Assembly (NCBI GenBank): GCA_017303335.1
Contig: JAFLBK010000006.1
Location: forward strand, 62,001-126,000
Direction: 5' to 3'
DNA from: Chitinophagales bacterium
GTDB taxonomy: Bacteria > Bacteroidota > Bacteroidia > Chitinophagales > Chitinophagaceae
DNA length: 64,000 bases
Shown here: in pieces, positions 26,018 to 34,493 of the stretch
Layout of the letters: each line of letters begins with the position of its first letter
Numbering within the stretch: the stretch's first letter is position 1
The notes under the pieces: model-generated
Seen by the model: only the letters and a program-made list of their open reading frames with translations
Told to the model about the DNA's origin: nothing
Databases searched by the model: none
Translations under genes and position numbers: made by a program

Positions 26018-29000
26018 TTGAAGAGCCTGAGAAAAATAGCACTGCCCGCCTTCCTATTCATCACCGCATTTTTAATCACTCACCGAACAGCAGCCCAGGT
26101 GGAATTTATTCAAAACAAGGGGCAATGGGACAACCGGGTGGTTTACCGCGGGGATTTTTCTACGGGTTCCTTTTTCCTGGAAAACAACGGTTTTACCGTG
26201 TTACTGCATAATGTAGAGGACCTCATGAAGGTTTCCGAGCGGCTCCATGGTCATAATGCCGACCCATCCACCATGGGTCAGCCGGTTACACTCCGTTCAC
26301 ATGCCTACAAGGTTCAGTTCCTCGGTACATCGGCATTTGCCAACAAAGCGCCTCAAATCATACTTCCTGAGAAGATACAATCTTACCACAATAATTATTT
26401 CCTGGGTAACGACCGTTCTAAATGGGCTGCGGAATGCCAGCTGGCCCAGGCCGTCACATACAGGAATGTGTATCCCAATATCGACGTGCGCTATTACAGC
26501 GAAGGCGATCACCTCAAATACGATATCATCGTACATCCGGGTGGTAATATCAACGCGATTGCCATGCGTTATGACGGAGTAGATAAGATACAGGTAAAGA
26601 ACAAAGAACTTTTGATCAATACCTCTGTTGGTGAAATGAAGGAGCTGTACCCGTACAGCTACCAGGTGCGGGAAGGCAGGCGCCAGGAGGTGGATTGCAA
26701 ATATGTGATCGAGGGAAACATGGTGCGGTTCAAAGCCGGCAATTACGATCCCAAAACAACCATCGTGATCGATCCCAGGCTGGTTTTCTCCACCTTTACG
26801 GGCAGTACACAGGATAACTGGGGTTATACCGCTACGCCTGCGCCGGATGGAAGTTTCTATGCCGGCGGTATCGCTTTTGGTTCCGGCTACCCGACTTCCC
26901 CCGGTGCTTTTCAAACCACATTCGGTGGCGGTGTCAATGAAGACAATAATGGTCCTTTCGATATGGCCATCATAAAGTTCTCGGCAAACGGCTCCAACCG
27001 TCTCTTTGCAACATATCTCGGGGGAACCAGCAACGAGCAGCCCCATAGTATGATCTGCGATGCCCAGGGCAACCTGATCGTCGCCGGCCGGAGTACTTCT
27101 CCCAATTATCCCCGAACAATACCCCAGGTTGGTATCGGTGGCGGATATGATATTGTGGTTACGAAACTAAGCGCCGACGGGCGTACACTGCTGGGTTCGG
27201 TTAAAATGGGTGGCATCAACGATGATGGCGTGAACATACGCGGTAAATACGTGGCTCCGGACGGGGCTGATGGTACCCGACGCAATTACGGTGATGACGC
27301 CCGGAGCGAAGTGATACTCGACGGGGCTAACAATATTTACCTCGCCTCCTGCACGCAGTCGAATAATTTTCCGGTAACAGCAGGCGCCATACAGTCCACG
27401 TTTGGCGGGGGCAATACAGGGATCAGCCACTTTCCACAGGATGGTGTGATCATCAAGTTCGCCCCGAATCTTTCCGGTGTTTTATTCAGTACCTATTTCG
27501 GCGGCAGCGGTGATGATGCCTGCTTTGTATTATCGCTGAATCCCGTTACAGGGAATCTCTATGTAGGCGGCGGAACCAACAGTACCAATTTGCCCGGTGA
27601 TAAGTTTGGTGCGCTGCACGATATTTACCAGGGTGGGGTTACGGATGGGTTCCTCACGCAGATTCGTAACGACGGATCCGCCATTATTAAAACAACCTAT
27701 ATCGGTACCAATGGCAACGACCTGGTGTATGGTGTCCAATTCGACAAGAATGGGTACCCCTACATCATGGGTACAACCACCGGTAACTGGCCTGTGATCA
27801 ACGCCAACTTCAGCAACCCCAACAGCAAACAATTTATTTGTAAACTGCGCCCTGATCTTTCCGGTTATGAGTATTCAACTGTTTTTGGAACAGGTTCTTC
27901 TGTTCCCAATCTCTCGCCAGTGGCATTCCTGGTTGATCGCTGCGAAAACGTTTACGTATCCGGTTGGGGCGGTGGTTTGAACAATGCGAAGCAGTATCCG
28001 TCGGCCGGCACCCTCAACATGCCCGAGGTTAACCCGCTTCCGAATATTCCACCGGCCGATGGGCAAGACCTGTATTTCTTTGTGCTGGAGAAGAATGCGC
28101 AAAGCCAGTTGTTCGGTACGCATTTCGGGCAGAACGGTAGCCTGGGCGATCACGTGGATGGAGGTACAAGCCGGTTCGATGCCAATGGCATCATCTACCA
28201 GGCAGTATGCGGTTGCGGAAGCCGGGCTGCGATCAATCCATTCCCCACCACACCCGGCGCCTGGTCGCGTACAAATAATTCGGTTAGTTGTAACGAAGCG
28301 GCAGTTAAGATCGAAATGGATTTCTCGGGTGTCGGGGCTAGTGTGAAGGCAACCATCGCTGGTATCGTTGATACGGTTGGTTGTGTACCGCTAACGATCC
28401 GTTTTACCGATACGCTGGCCAAGGGTAAGCGGTATATCTGGAATTTCGGAGATGGGAGTCCTGATGTAACAACCCTTGCTCCCAATAATACCGTACTTCA
28501 TACCTACAACCAGGTTGGTCAGTATTTATTAAGACTGATAGCCATTGATTCGGCCACCTGCAATATTGCCGATACAGCATATGTGCATGTTAAAGTGGGA
28601 AATAACGTGGTAACTCCCGATTTCACATTCTTCAAACTGGACACCTGCAACAGCCTGCGTTACCAGTTCAATAACCTGACCACCGCCGTTGTACCCACGT
28701 TTACGAACCAATCATTCCTTTGGGATTTTGGCGATGGCTCGCCGAAGGTACGGAGCGGTATTGCGCCGATCACACATACTTTCCCCGCCGTAGGTTCCTA
28801 TACGGTAACCATGATCATCGATGATACGGTCTTCTGCAATGCGCCCGATACCGTCATCAAAACAGTGCGTATCAGTCCGAACGTAAAAGCGATCTTCACC
28901 ACACCGAACCGGGGCTGCGTTCCGTATACTCCTGTCTTTAAAAACCTGTCGCAGGGCGGTACCGACTGGATCTGGGAATTCGGCGATGGCAACTTCTCCA

Positions 29001-29641
29001 CCGATTTTGAACCTACGCATACCTATACGGCTACAGGTACCTATAATGTACGCCTGATTGCCATTGATACATCAACCTGTAACAAAAGAGATACATCCGC
29101 TTATTTTGCCATCACGGTTTTCCCGATACCAACGGCCAATTTCACCTGGTCGCCCAATCCGCCGCAGGAAAATACCATTACCCGGTTTACCAATCTTTCT
29201 GTGGGCGCAACGAGGTATTTATGGGATTTTGGCGACGGCGAAACATCTACGTTGACAAACCCGACCCATCTCTTCAATGCTACCGGCGTTTACCAAACAA
29301 CACTCTATGCCTTTAACCAGGCCGATTGTGTAGACAGCATTACGCTGGATGTGCCAACCCTGATCAGGCCTTTGCTGGATGTGCCTACCGCCTTCACCCC
29401 GGGTAAATTCGGAAAGAACGGCATTATTAAAGTGGAAGGATTCGGTATTGGTAAAATGACCTGGAAAATATACAACCGGTGGGGACAGGTCGTATTCTCT
29501 ACTTCCGACAGGAACCAGGGATGGGATGGCACCTTTAAAGGACAGTTACAAGCCATGGATGTATATACCTATACACTCGACGCGGAATTCACAGATGGTA
29601 CCAAGGTTCGGCGAACCGGCGACATTACATTATTGCGATAA
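26018..29641 (+). CDS. Large T9SS type B surface protein with beta-propeller and four PKD domains
   Basis: 1207 residues from a TTG start that gives a clear signal peptide ending TAAQ. Residues about 29-250 match the N-terminal domain often found before SBBP repeats (VEFIQNKGQWD). About 250-770 carries repeated FSTYLGGSSDD-like blocks (here FATYLGGTSNE, FSTYFGGSGDD), typical of SBBP beta-propeller repeats. About 775-1115 holds four PKD domains, each with an FGDG core. The last 85 residues form the gliding-motility-type (type B) sorting domain (VPTAFTP, IYNRWGQVVF, GWDGTFKG). It should be exported by T9SS to the surface or medium. No catalytic domain is seen; adhesion or matrix roles are possible. 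The next gene is a PorP/SprF protein, a common pairing. Confidence 0.88.
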   Translation: MKSLRKIALPAFLFITAFLITHRTAAQVEFIQNKGQWDNRVVYRGDFSTGSFFLENNGFTVLLHNVEDLMKVSERLHGHNADPSTMGQPVTLRSHAYKVQFLGTSAFANKAPQIILPEKIQSYHNNYFLGNDRSKWAAECQLAQAVTYRNVYPNIDVRYYSEGDHLKYDIIVHPGGNINAIAMRYDGVDKIQVKNKELLINTSVGEMKELYPYSYQVREGRRQEVDCKYVIEGNMVRFKAGNYDPKTTIVIDPRLVFSTFTGSTQDNWGYTATPAPDGSFYAGGIAFGSGYPTSPGAFQTTFGGGVNEDNNGPFDMAIIKFSANGSNRLFATYLGGTSNEQPHSMICDAQGNLIVAGRSTSPNYPRTIPQVGIGGGYDIVVTKLSADGRTLLGSVKMGGINDDGVNIRGKYVAPDGADGTRRNYGDDARSEVILDGANNIYLASCTQSNNFPVTAGAIQSTFGGGNTGISHFPQDGVIIKFAPNLSGVLFSTYFGGSGDDACFVLSLNPVTGNLYVGGGTNSTNLPGDKFGALHDIYQGGVTDGFLTQIRNDGSAIIKTTYIGTNGNDLVYGVQFDKNGYPYIMGTTTGNWPVINANFSNPNSKQFICKLRPDLSGYEYSTVFGTGSSVPNLSPVAFLVDRCENVYVSGWGGGLNNAKQYPSAGTLNMPEVNPLPNIPPADGQDLYFFVLEKNAQSQLFGTHFGQNGSLGDHVDGGTSRFDANGIIYQAVCGCGSRAAINPFPTTPGAWSRTNNSVSCNEAAVKIEMDFSGVGASVKATIAGIVDTVGCVPLTIRFTDTLAKGKRYIWNFGDGSPDVTTLAPNNTVLHTYNQVGQYLLRLIAIDSATCNIADTAYVHVKVGNNVVTPDFTFFKLDTCNSLRYQFNNLTTAVVPTFTNQSFLWDFGDGSPKVRSGIAPITHTFPAVGSYTVTMIIDDTVFCNAPDTVIKTVRISPNVKAIFTTPNRGCVPYTPVFKNLSQGGTDWIWEFGDGNFSTDFEPTHTYTATGTYNVRLIAIDTSTCNKRDTSAYFAITVFPIPTANFTWSPNPPQENTITRFTNLSVGATRYLWDFGDGETSTLTNPTHLFNATGVYQTTLYAFNQADCVDSITLDVPTLIRPLLDVPTAFTPGKFGKNGIIKVEGFGIGKMTWKIYNRWGQVVFSTSDRNQGWDGTFKGQLQAMDVYTYTLDAEFTDGTKVRRTGDITLLR

Positions 29642-29671
29642 CCCTATGATTATTGAACGAAACGGCCAATC

Positions 29672-30688
29672 ATGAAACGCAGCATAAACATATCGATACT
29701 GATCCTGGGATTGGTTTTTGGATCGGAGGCGCAGGACCTGCACTTTTCCCAATTTTTCAATACGCCCCTTACCACCAACCCGGCCAATACCGGGTTTATA
29801 CCCGACGCCGATTACCGCATCGGGGCGCAGTACCGGAATCAATGGAGCAGTGTGATGTCGGTACCCTATAAAACCGTAAGCGCATTCGCGGATTTTCAAC
29901 TGATGCGTGACAAGCTTGAAAATGGCTGGCTGGGCGTTGGAGCCGTGATCCTGAACGATAAGGCCGGTACGGGCAGTTTGCAGAGTACCAAGATATACGG
30001 TTCCGTGGCATACCATCAAATGCTGGGATTAAGCAGCCTGCTATCGGCGGGATTCAATATGGGCTGGGCCAACAAGAATATCAACCAGACCAAATTGACC
30101 TTCCCCGATCAGTTCGATGGGAAGTTCTTTGAAAATACATTGCCTACCTCTGTTGTATTGGCCAACAACAACGTGAGCTATTTTGATATGCAGGTAGGGA
30201 TGAATTACGCCTATTTTCCCCAGGAGAATGTATATGTGAACGCGGGTTATTCACTGCAACACGTGAACCGGCCGAAAGAAAGTTTTTTTAAGGACAACAG
30301 CAATAATGGCAGGATACCGATGCGTCATACCGCCTTTGTCAATGGTGTCTTCAAGGTGAACGACCGAACGCTGGTGAACCCCAATGCTTATTTTTCCATG
30401 CAGGCAAGGGCTACAGAGCTGGTGTTGGGTGTGAATGCGCATTACGGCCTCAGCGAATACGGCGAGAAATTATTGCTGGCCGGCGTTTATTACCGGTTGG
30501 GCGACGCGGTGGTTCCCATGGTTGGCTTCCAGCTTAGTAATATTCAGTTTGCCTTCAGCTACGACGTTACCCTGTCTGGTCTCAGTAAGTACAACAATTA
30601 CCGGGGCGCCCTCGAGTTCAGCCTGATCAAAAAAGGATTCTACCCGGAGAACGTAGACCGGAAATCGCTTTGTCCTACCATTTATTAA
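29672..30688 (+). CDS. PorP/SprF family type IX secretion outer-membrane protein
   Basis: 338 residues with a signal peptide (ends SEAQ) and the PorP/SprF start DLHFSQFFNTPLTTNPANTG, where the NPA(N/Y)TG stretch is diagnostic. The rest is amphipathic beta-strands of an outer-membrane barrel. Family members encoded beside type B cargo are thought to help display or secrete that particular cargo, as SprF does for SprB. It begins 30 bases after the PKD protein gene and is followed by a terminator, so the two form an operon. Confidence 0.9.
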   Translation: MKRSINISILILGLVFGSEAQDLHFSQFFNTPLTTNPANTGFIPDADYRIGAQYRNQWSSVMSVPYKTVSAFADFQLMRDKLENGWLGVGAVILNDKAGTGSLQSTKIYGSVAYHQMLGLSSLLSAGFNMGWANKNINQTKLTFPDQFDGKFFENTLPTSVVLANNNVSYFDMQVGMNYAYFPQENVYVNAGYSLQHVNRPKESFFKDNSNNGRIPMRHTAFVNGVFKVNDRTLVNPNAYFSMQARATELVLGVNAHYGLSEYGEKLLLAGVYYRLGDAVVPMVGFQLSNIQFAFSYDVTLSGLSKYNNYRGALEFSLIKKGFYPENVDRKSLCPTIY

Positions 30689-30707
30689 AAACTTCATCTT
30701 ACTTTAT

Positions 30708-30738
30708 AAAAAAAGCATCCGGAGCCGGATGCTTTTTT
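30708..30738. terminator. Bidirectional terminator after the PorP/SprF gene
   Basis: The stem AGCATCCGG/CCGGATGCT has a two- to three-base loop, with A residues to the left and seven T residues to the right. It can serve the + strand operon and the convergent gene at 30754-31584. Confidence 0.88.
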
Positions 30739-30753
30739 TGCAGGGGGAAGTTC

Positions 30754-31584
30754 TTATTCTTTCTCGATCCGGAGTTTGAAATCCTTTTCATCTTTGAAAT
30801 ATTTCCGGTATTTGTCGGTTACTTCCCGGGATTGTTTTTTGCCATCGAGGTATAATTGCCTGTCTTTATACTCAATCAGGAATCCTTTTTTGCTGTCGAC
30901 CAGGCCGTCTTTCTCCATTTCTTCGATCATCTCCCTGGTTCTTTTGAGTTCTTCTTTGGCCTTACCTATTTCAACCTTTGCTTCCGACAGCAGTTTGTCC
31001 ATATCCATGTTCCGGATCTCCTCTTTGCTTTTTTCTATTTCCTTCCGGGCTTCCTGCATTTCTTTTTTTATCGCTTCCTTGTCGATTCCGGCGATCTCTT
31101 TCCTGGCTTTCTCGATCTCTTCCTTCGCTTCTTTCATCGCTTTTTCAACAACCCCGTTTTCGCCTTCGAGGTCGATATGTTTGAGGGATTCGCCCACCGT
31201 GGCCAGTGTTTTATCCAGGTCGATGCTTTTGAGCGAGCGCTCCACCGTTTCGAGGATCTTTTGTTCGTCGATCTCTTTCAGTGCGGATTCGAGATGATCC
31301 TGGATACCCGAAAGATCGATCTTCTTTAGTTCTGAACTAAGTTGTTGGAGCGAGCGGTCCAGTTCGGCCTGCAGCTTATCAAAGTCTTTCATTTTGATGG
31401 ATCCCTCGTTCTTTCCTTCCGGCACTGTATCCTGTTTGCAGGTACTGATCTCGTTGCTGTCGGGAACAGCAAACCGGTTGTAACTGAATGGAGAATCCTG
31501 GAACGACATCGCGATGCCGCCTACCAGTAAAAGCGCCAGGCTGGTGCCCAGCACACGCTTGTTTCTTACAATGAATTGTTTCAT
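30754..31584 (-). CDS. Membrane-anchored coiled-coil protein of unknown function
   Basis: 276 residues. A basic N-terminus and one hydrophobic segment (about 12-28, LALLLVGGIAMSF) anchor it in the inner membrane with the rest outside the cytoplasm. About residues 55-225 are almost wholly charged helix, with repeated KEEIEKARKEI-like blocks and regularly placed LDLEG/IDLDK turns, strongly suggesting a long coiled coil. The last 45 residues (FLIEYKDRQLYLDGKKQ) look like a small folded cap. I do not recognise the family. Its promoter region carries a perfect 16-bp palindrome over the predicted start of transcription, which indicates control by a repressor encoded elsewhere. A stress-sensing or envelope-spanning role is conceivable but unsupported. 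Confidence 0.72.
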   Translation of the reverse strand: MKQFIVRNKRVLGTSLALLLVGGIAMSFQDSPFSYNRFAVPDSNEISTCKQDTVPEGKNEGSIKMKDFDKLQAELDRSLQQLSSELKKIDLSGIQDHLESALKEIDEQKILETVERSLKSIDLDKTLATVGESLKHIDLEGENGVVEKAMKEAKEEIEKARKEIAGIDKEAIKKEMQEARKEIEKSKEEIRNMDMDKLLSEAKVEIGKAKEELKRTREMIEEMEKDGLVDSKKGFLIEYKDRQLYLDGKKQSREVTDKYRKYFKDEKDFKLRIEKE

Positions 31585-31607
31585 GGCTTTACTTTTTAGA
31601 TGAATAA

Positions 31608-31623
31608 TACGAATATATTCGTA
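31608..31623. promoter_or_regulatory. Candidate operator: perfect 16-bp palindrome
   Basis: TACGAATATATTCGTA is a perfect palindrome. It lies between the -7 element (31625-31632, - strand) and the start codon of the coiled-coil gene, covering the expected transcription start. Confidence 0.6.
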
Positions 31624-31624
31624 G

Positions 31625-31632
31625 CAAATATA
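31625..31632 (-). promoter_or_regulatory. -7 promoter element of the coiled-coil gene
   Basis: TATATTTG on the - strand matches TAnnTTTG exactly, 41 bases upstream of the start codon and one base from the palindrome. Confidence 0.5.
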
Positions 31633-31751
31633 AATTCCGGTATTATGCGAATGTCATGCGTTAATGAATTTTAACAAATGCACCTGGTGGTGATGTATGG
31701 CACATTTCATCAACTCGTCATTTTATACGACTTTTACAGAAACAACAGTAC

Positions 31752-33173
31752 ATGCTACAGGAAGGTGTAAAAGCCGACAGATCACTGGACTACATAGCTT
31801 CTTTTCAAAGAATTACAGGAGAGCAATTTGTCTTTACCGATGCTGAAAGTCTGGATAAGTACGCCCACGACGAAACGGAAAATCTTCATTTTCTACCCGG
31901 AGTTGTCATCAAGCCAAGAACCGCCGAAGAGATCAGCGCCATCATGCGGATATGCAACGAACACCATATCCCGGTTACACCCCGGGGTGCCGGTACAGGT
32001 TTGAGCGGAGGCGCCTTACCGCATCGGGGAGGCGTGTTGCTTTCGATGGAACGTATGAACAGCATCCTTGAGATCGATGAGCGTAACCTGCAGGTTACCA
32101 CCGAACCCGGGGTAATCACCGAAGTGTTACAGAATGCGGTAAAGGAGAAAGGACTTTTCTATCCGCCCGATCCCAGCAGCCGGGGAAGTTGTTTCATCGG
32201 CGGCAATATTGCTGAAAACAGTGGCGGACCCAAGGCCGTTAAATACGGGGTGGTGAAAGATTATGTGCTGAACCTCGAAGTGGTGTTGCCGAACGGCGAT
32301 ATCATCTGGACTGGAGCCAATGTGCTTAAAAACTCTACCGGTTATAACCTTACACAATTGGTTGTGGGCAGCGAAGGTACCCTGGGTATCGTAACCAAGA
32401 TCGTATTGAAACTGCTGCCTCATCCGAAATACGACCTGCTCATGCTGGTTCCCTTTAACTCCTTGGAGAAAGCGGGAGAAGCGGTTAGCGCCATTTTCCG
32501 GGCCGGCTTTACCCCCAGTGCTATGGAACTGGTAGAGATCAACGCGTTGAAGATTGTAAGCAAATTTGTCGATAGCTCGGTAGTGCCTGTCACCGATGAA
32601 ATGGAAGCGCATCTCATCATCGAGGTCGACGGCAACCATATGGATACGCTGATGAGTGAGATGGAAGCGATCGCGGAACTGCTGACCCGGTACGATTGCG
32701 GCGATGTGTTCTTCGCCGATGATGCCCAGCAGAAAGCCGAACTCTGGAAATTGCGCCGCCGGGTTGCCGAGGCGGTGAAAATAGATGGCTATACCATCGA
32801 GGAGGACACCGTGGTGCCCAGGGCCGAATTGCCAGCGCTTATCAGGGGGGTAAAGGAACTCGGCAGGCAGTACCGCTTTGATGTGGTTTGTTACGGCCAT
32901 GCCGGCGACGGCAACCTGCACATACGCATCCGCAAACCCGGAAGTATTTACAGCCTCAATAACCCGGATGTGATCCCGGCGCTGAAAGCCTTATTCGAAC
33001 TGGTGAAAAGCCTTGGTGGCACCATCAGTGGCGAGCACGGCATCGGGCTGGTACAAAAGGAATACATGGATATCGTATTCTCCGGCGCACAGATGCAATT
33101 GATGAAAGGAATTAAAAAAACGTTCGACCCGAATAATATACTGAACAGCGGAAAAATATTTGATGCCGAATAG
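31752..33173 (+). CDS. FAD-linked oxidase, glycolate oxidase subunit GlcD / D-lactate dehydrogenase type
   Basis: 473 residues. The N-terminal half is a FAD-binding type 4 domain: VIKPRTAEEISAIMRICNE, the PRGAGTGLSGGALP phosphate-binding loop, TTEPGVIT, and NSGGPKAVKYGVVKDYVL. The C-terminal half matches FAD-oxidase C (AMELVEINAL, CYGHAGDGNLHIRI, SGEHGIGLVQKEYM, DPNNILNSGKIF). Such enzymes oxidise glycolate or D-lactate and pass electrons to quinone, often with partner subunits, none of which is adjacent here. Substrate cannot be set from sequence. It probably has its own promoter in the 167-base spacer on its left, which also holds the palindrome of the divergent gene. Confidence 0.9.
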   Translation: MLQEGVKADRSLDYIASFQRITGEQFVFTDAESLDKYAHDETENLHFLPGVVIKPRTAEEISAIMRICNEHHIPVTPRGAGTGLSGGALPHRGGVLLSMERMNSILEIDERNLQVTTEPGVITEVLQNAVKEKGLFYPPDPSSRGSCFIGGNIAENSGGPKAVKYGVVKDYVLNLEVVLPNGDIIWTGANVLKNSTGYNLTQLVVGSEGTLGIVTKIVLKLLPHPKYDLLMLVPFNSLEKAGEAVSAIFRAGFTPSAMELVEINALKIVSKFVDSSVVPVTDEMEAHLIIEVDGNHMDTLMSEMEAIAELLTRYDCGDVFFADDAQQKAELWKLRRRVAEAVKIDGYTIEEDTVVPRAELPALIRGVKELGRQYRFDVVCYGHAGDGNLHIRIRKPGSIYSLNNPDVIPALKALFELVKSLGGTISGEHGIGLVQKEYMDIVFSGAQMQLMKGIKKTFDPNNILNSGKIFDAE

Positions 33174-33206
33174 AACATCGATCCGCTTTATCTTCTCTGT
33201 TAAACA

Positions 33207-33872
33207 ATGAAAACACAGCACATGAAAAAACTCGTATTCGCCCTGTTCTTCGTCTCAGCCGCTTTCGTCAGTTTTGCCCAGGATGAAACCGATGAAAAGA
33301 AAGGCGGATTTAAAAAAGAAAACCTGTTCACCGGTGGCGGACTAACCGTTTCCTTTTCAAATTATACAACGGTGCTCGGCGCCAGCCCGGTACTCGGTTA
33401 CAGCATTAATAAGTGGCTGGATGCCGGGGTTGTATTCAACATCAACTATGCATCCAACCGGCATGTTACCTATTACAACCCGGCGACGGGCCTTTATTAT
33501 TACAGCGACGACAAGCTGCGGCAGACCGTATTCGGTCCCGGCGCCTTCGTGCGGGCATACCCGATCAAGTTTCTTTTTGTACAGGCATTGGGTGAACAGA
33601 ATTTCATCACACAGAAACTGATTTATGATAACGGGAGCCCTACAGAAAAAACAAGTATATCCGCACCGAGCCTGTTGCTGGGTGTAGGATACGCCAGCGG
33701 CCGCGAAGGGATCGGCGACCTGTATTACTATATCTCCTTGATGTTTGATGTGATGCGGGACAGAAACTCGCCCTACGTGGAGGAAACCGCCAGCGGCAAG
33801 ATCAATGCATTGCCCATCTTCCGGGCCGGTTTGCAGATTCCTTTATTCCAGGGAAAGCGGAACCGGTGGTAA
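33207..33872 (+). CDS. Probable outer-membrane beta-barrel protein, unknown function
   Basis: 221 residues (216 if the ATG at 33222 is used). A signal peptide ends SFAQ, followed by a charged stretch (DETDEKKGG). The remainder alternates polar and hydrophobic residues with many tyrosines and glycines (GGLTVSFSNY, LGYSINKWLDAGVVFNINY, LLLGVGYASG), as in small outer-membrane barrels. It resembles the broad group of Bacteroidota porin-like proteins, without a diagnostic motif. It follows the GlcD-like gene by 33 bases and may be transcribed with it. The C-terminus (LFQGKRNRW) ends in an aromatic residue, as barrels often do. Confidence 0.65.
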   Translation: MKTQHMKKLVFALFFVSAAFVSFAQDETDEKKGGFKKENLFTGGGLTVSFSNYTTVLGASPVLGYSINKWLDAGVVFNINYASNRHVTYYNPATGLYYYSDDKLRQTVFGPGAFVRAYPIKFLFVQALGEQNFITQKLIYDNGSPTEKTSISAPSLLLGVGYASGREGIGDLYYYISLMFDVMRDRNSPYVEETASGKINALPIFRAGLQIPLFQGKRNRW

Positions 33873-33875
33873 GGT

Positions 33876-34415
33876 TCATCCAAGATATTGCTGTAGTGCC
33901 GCAACGGATTCAATTACCACCAGGCGGTCTTCGATCCGGTCGTACAGAAAACCCTCCTGTTGCATCGTACGGGCAAGCGCGAGCAGGTGATCGTAAAATC
34001 CGGCGGTATTCAGGATGAATATTTTCTTATCATGAATGCTTAACTGGTTCCAGGTAACCATTTCGAAGAACTCATCCATGGTGCCGAAGCCCCCCGGCAG
34101 GATAATGGCGGCATCGCATTTTTCATACAGCATCTTTTTCCGGATATGCATGTTCTCCACGATGATGAGTTCGGTGATGCCTTCATGATGCACTTCCCGG
34201 TCTTTTAAGATCGACGGAATGATGCCGGTGACCCGGCCGTTCTTCGCAAGGGCTGCATTGGATACGGCTCCCATGATGCCTTTGTTACCGCCTCCGTAGA
34301 TGAGTGTGATGTTCTTTTCGGCCAGCAAATGTCCCAACTCTGTAGCCTGTGCTTCATATAGCGGATTGTTGCCTGATTTGGAGCCGCAAAAAACGGCCAA
34401 TGCTTTTACCTGCAT
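33876..34415 (-). CDS. LOG family protein (TIGR00730), nucleoside 5'-monophosphate phosphoribohydrolase
   Basis: 179 residues, Rossmann-like. It has LAVFCGSKSG at the N-terminus, YGGGNKGIMGAVSNAAL, and the catalytic PGGFGTMDEFFE motif with the usual arginine upstream (HIRKKMLYEKCDA). LOG proteins cleave ribose 5-phosphate from cytokinin-type or ordinary nucleoside monophosphates; bacterial ones outside plant associates mostly act in purine turnover. It is short on the C-terminal side but includes the whole conserved core. It is divergent from the SSS transporter gene and converges with the barrel gene three bases away. Confidence 0.9.
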   Translation of the reverse strand: MQVKALAVFCGSKSGNNPLYEAQATELGHLLAEKNITLIYGGGNKGIMGAVSNAALAKNGRVTGIIPSILKDREVHHEGITELIIVENMHIRKKMLYEKCDAAIILPGGFGTMDEFFEMVTWNQLSIHDKKIFILNTAGFYDHLLALARTMQQEGFLYDRIEDRLVVIESVAALQQYLG

Positions 34416-34493
34416 AAAACTTTGTTCCTGTTTACCCGCAAAGACACGATTTTTTCTCTATATTGAATTTTATTTTTCAGTAAACAGTTGTCT

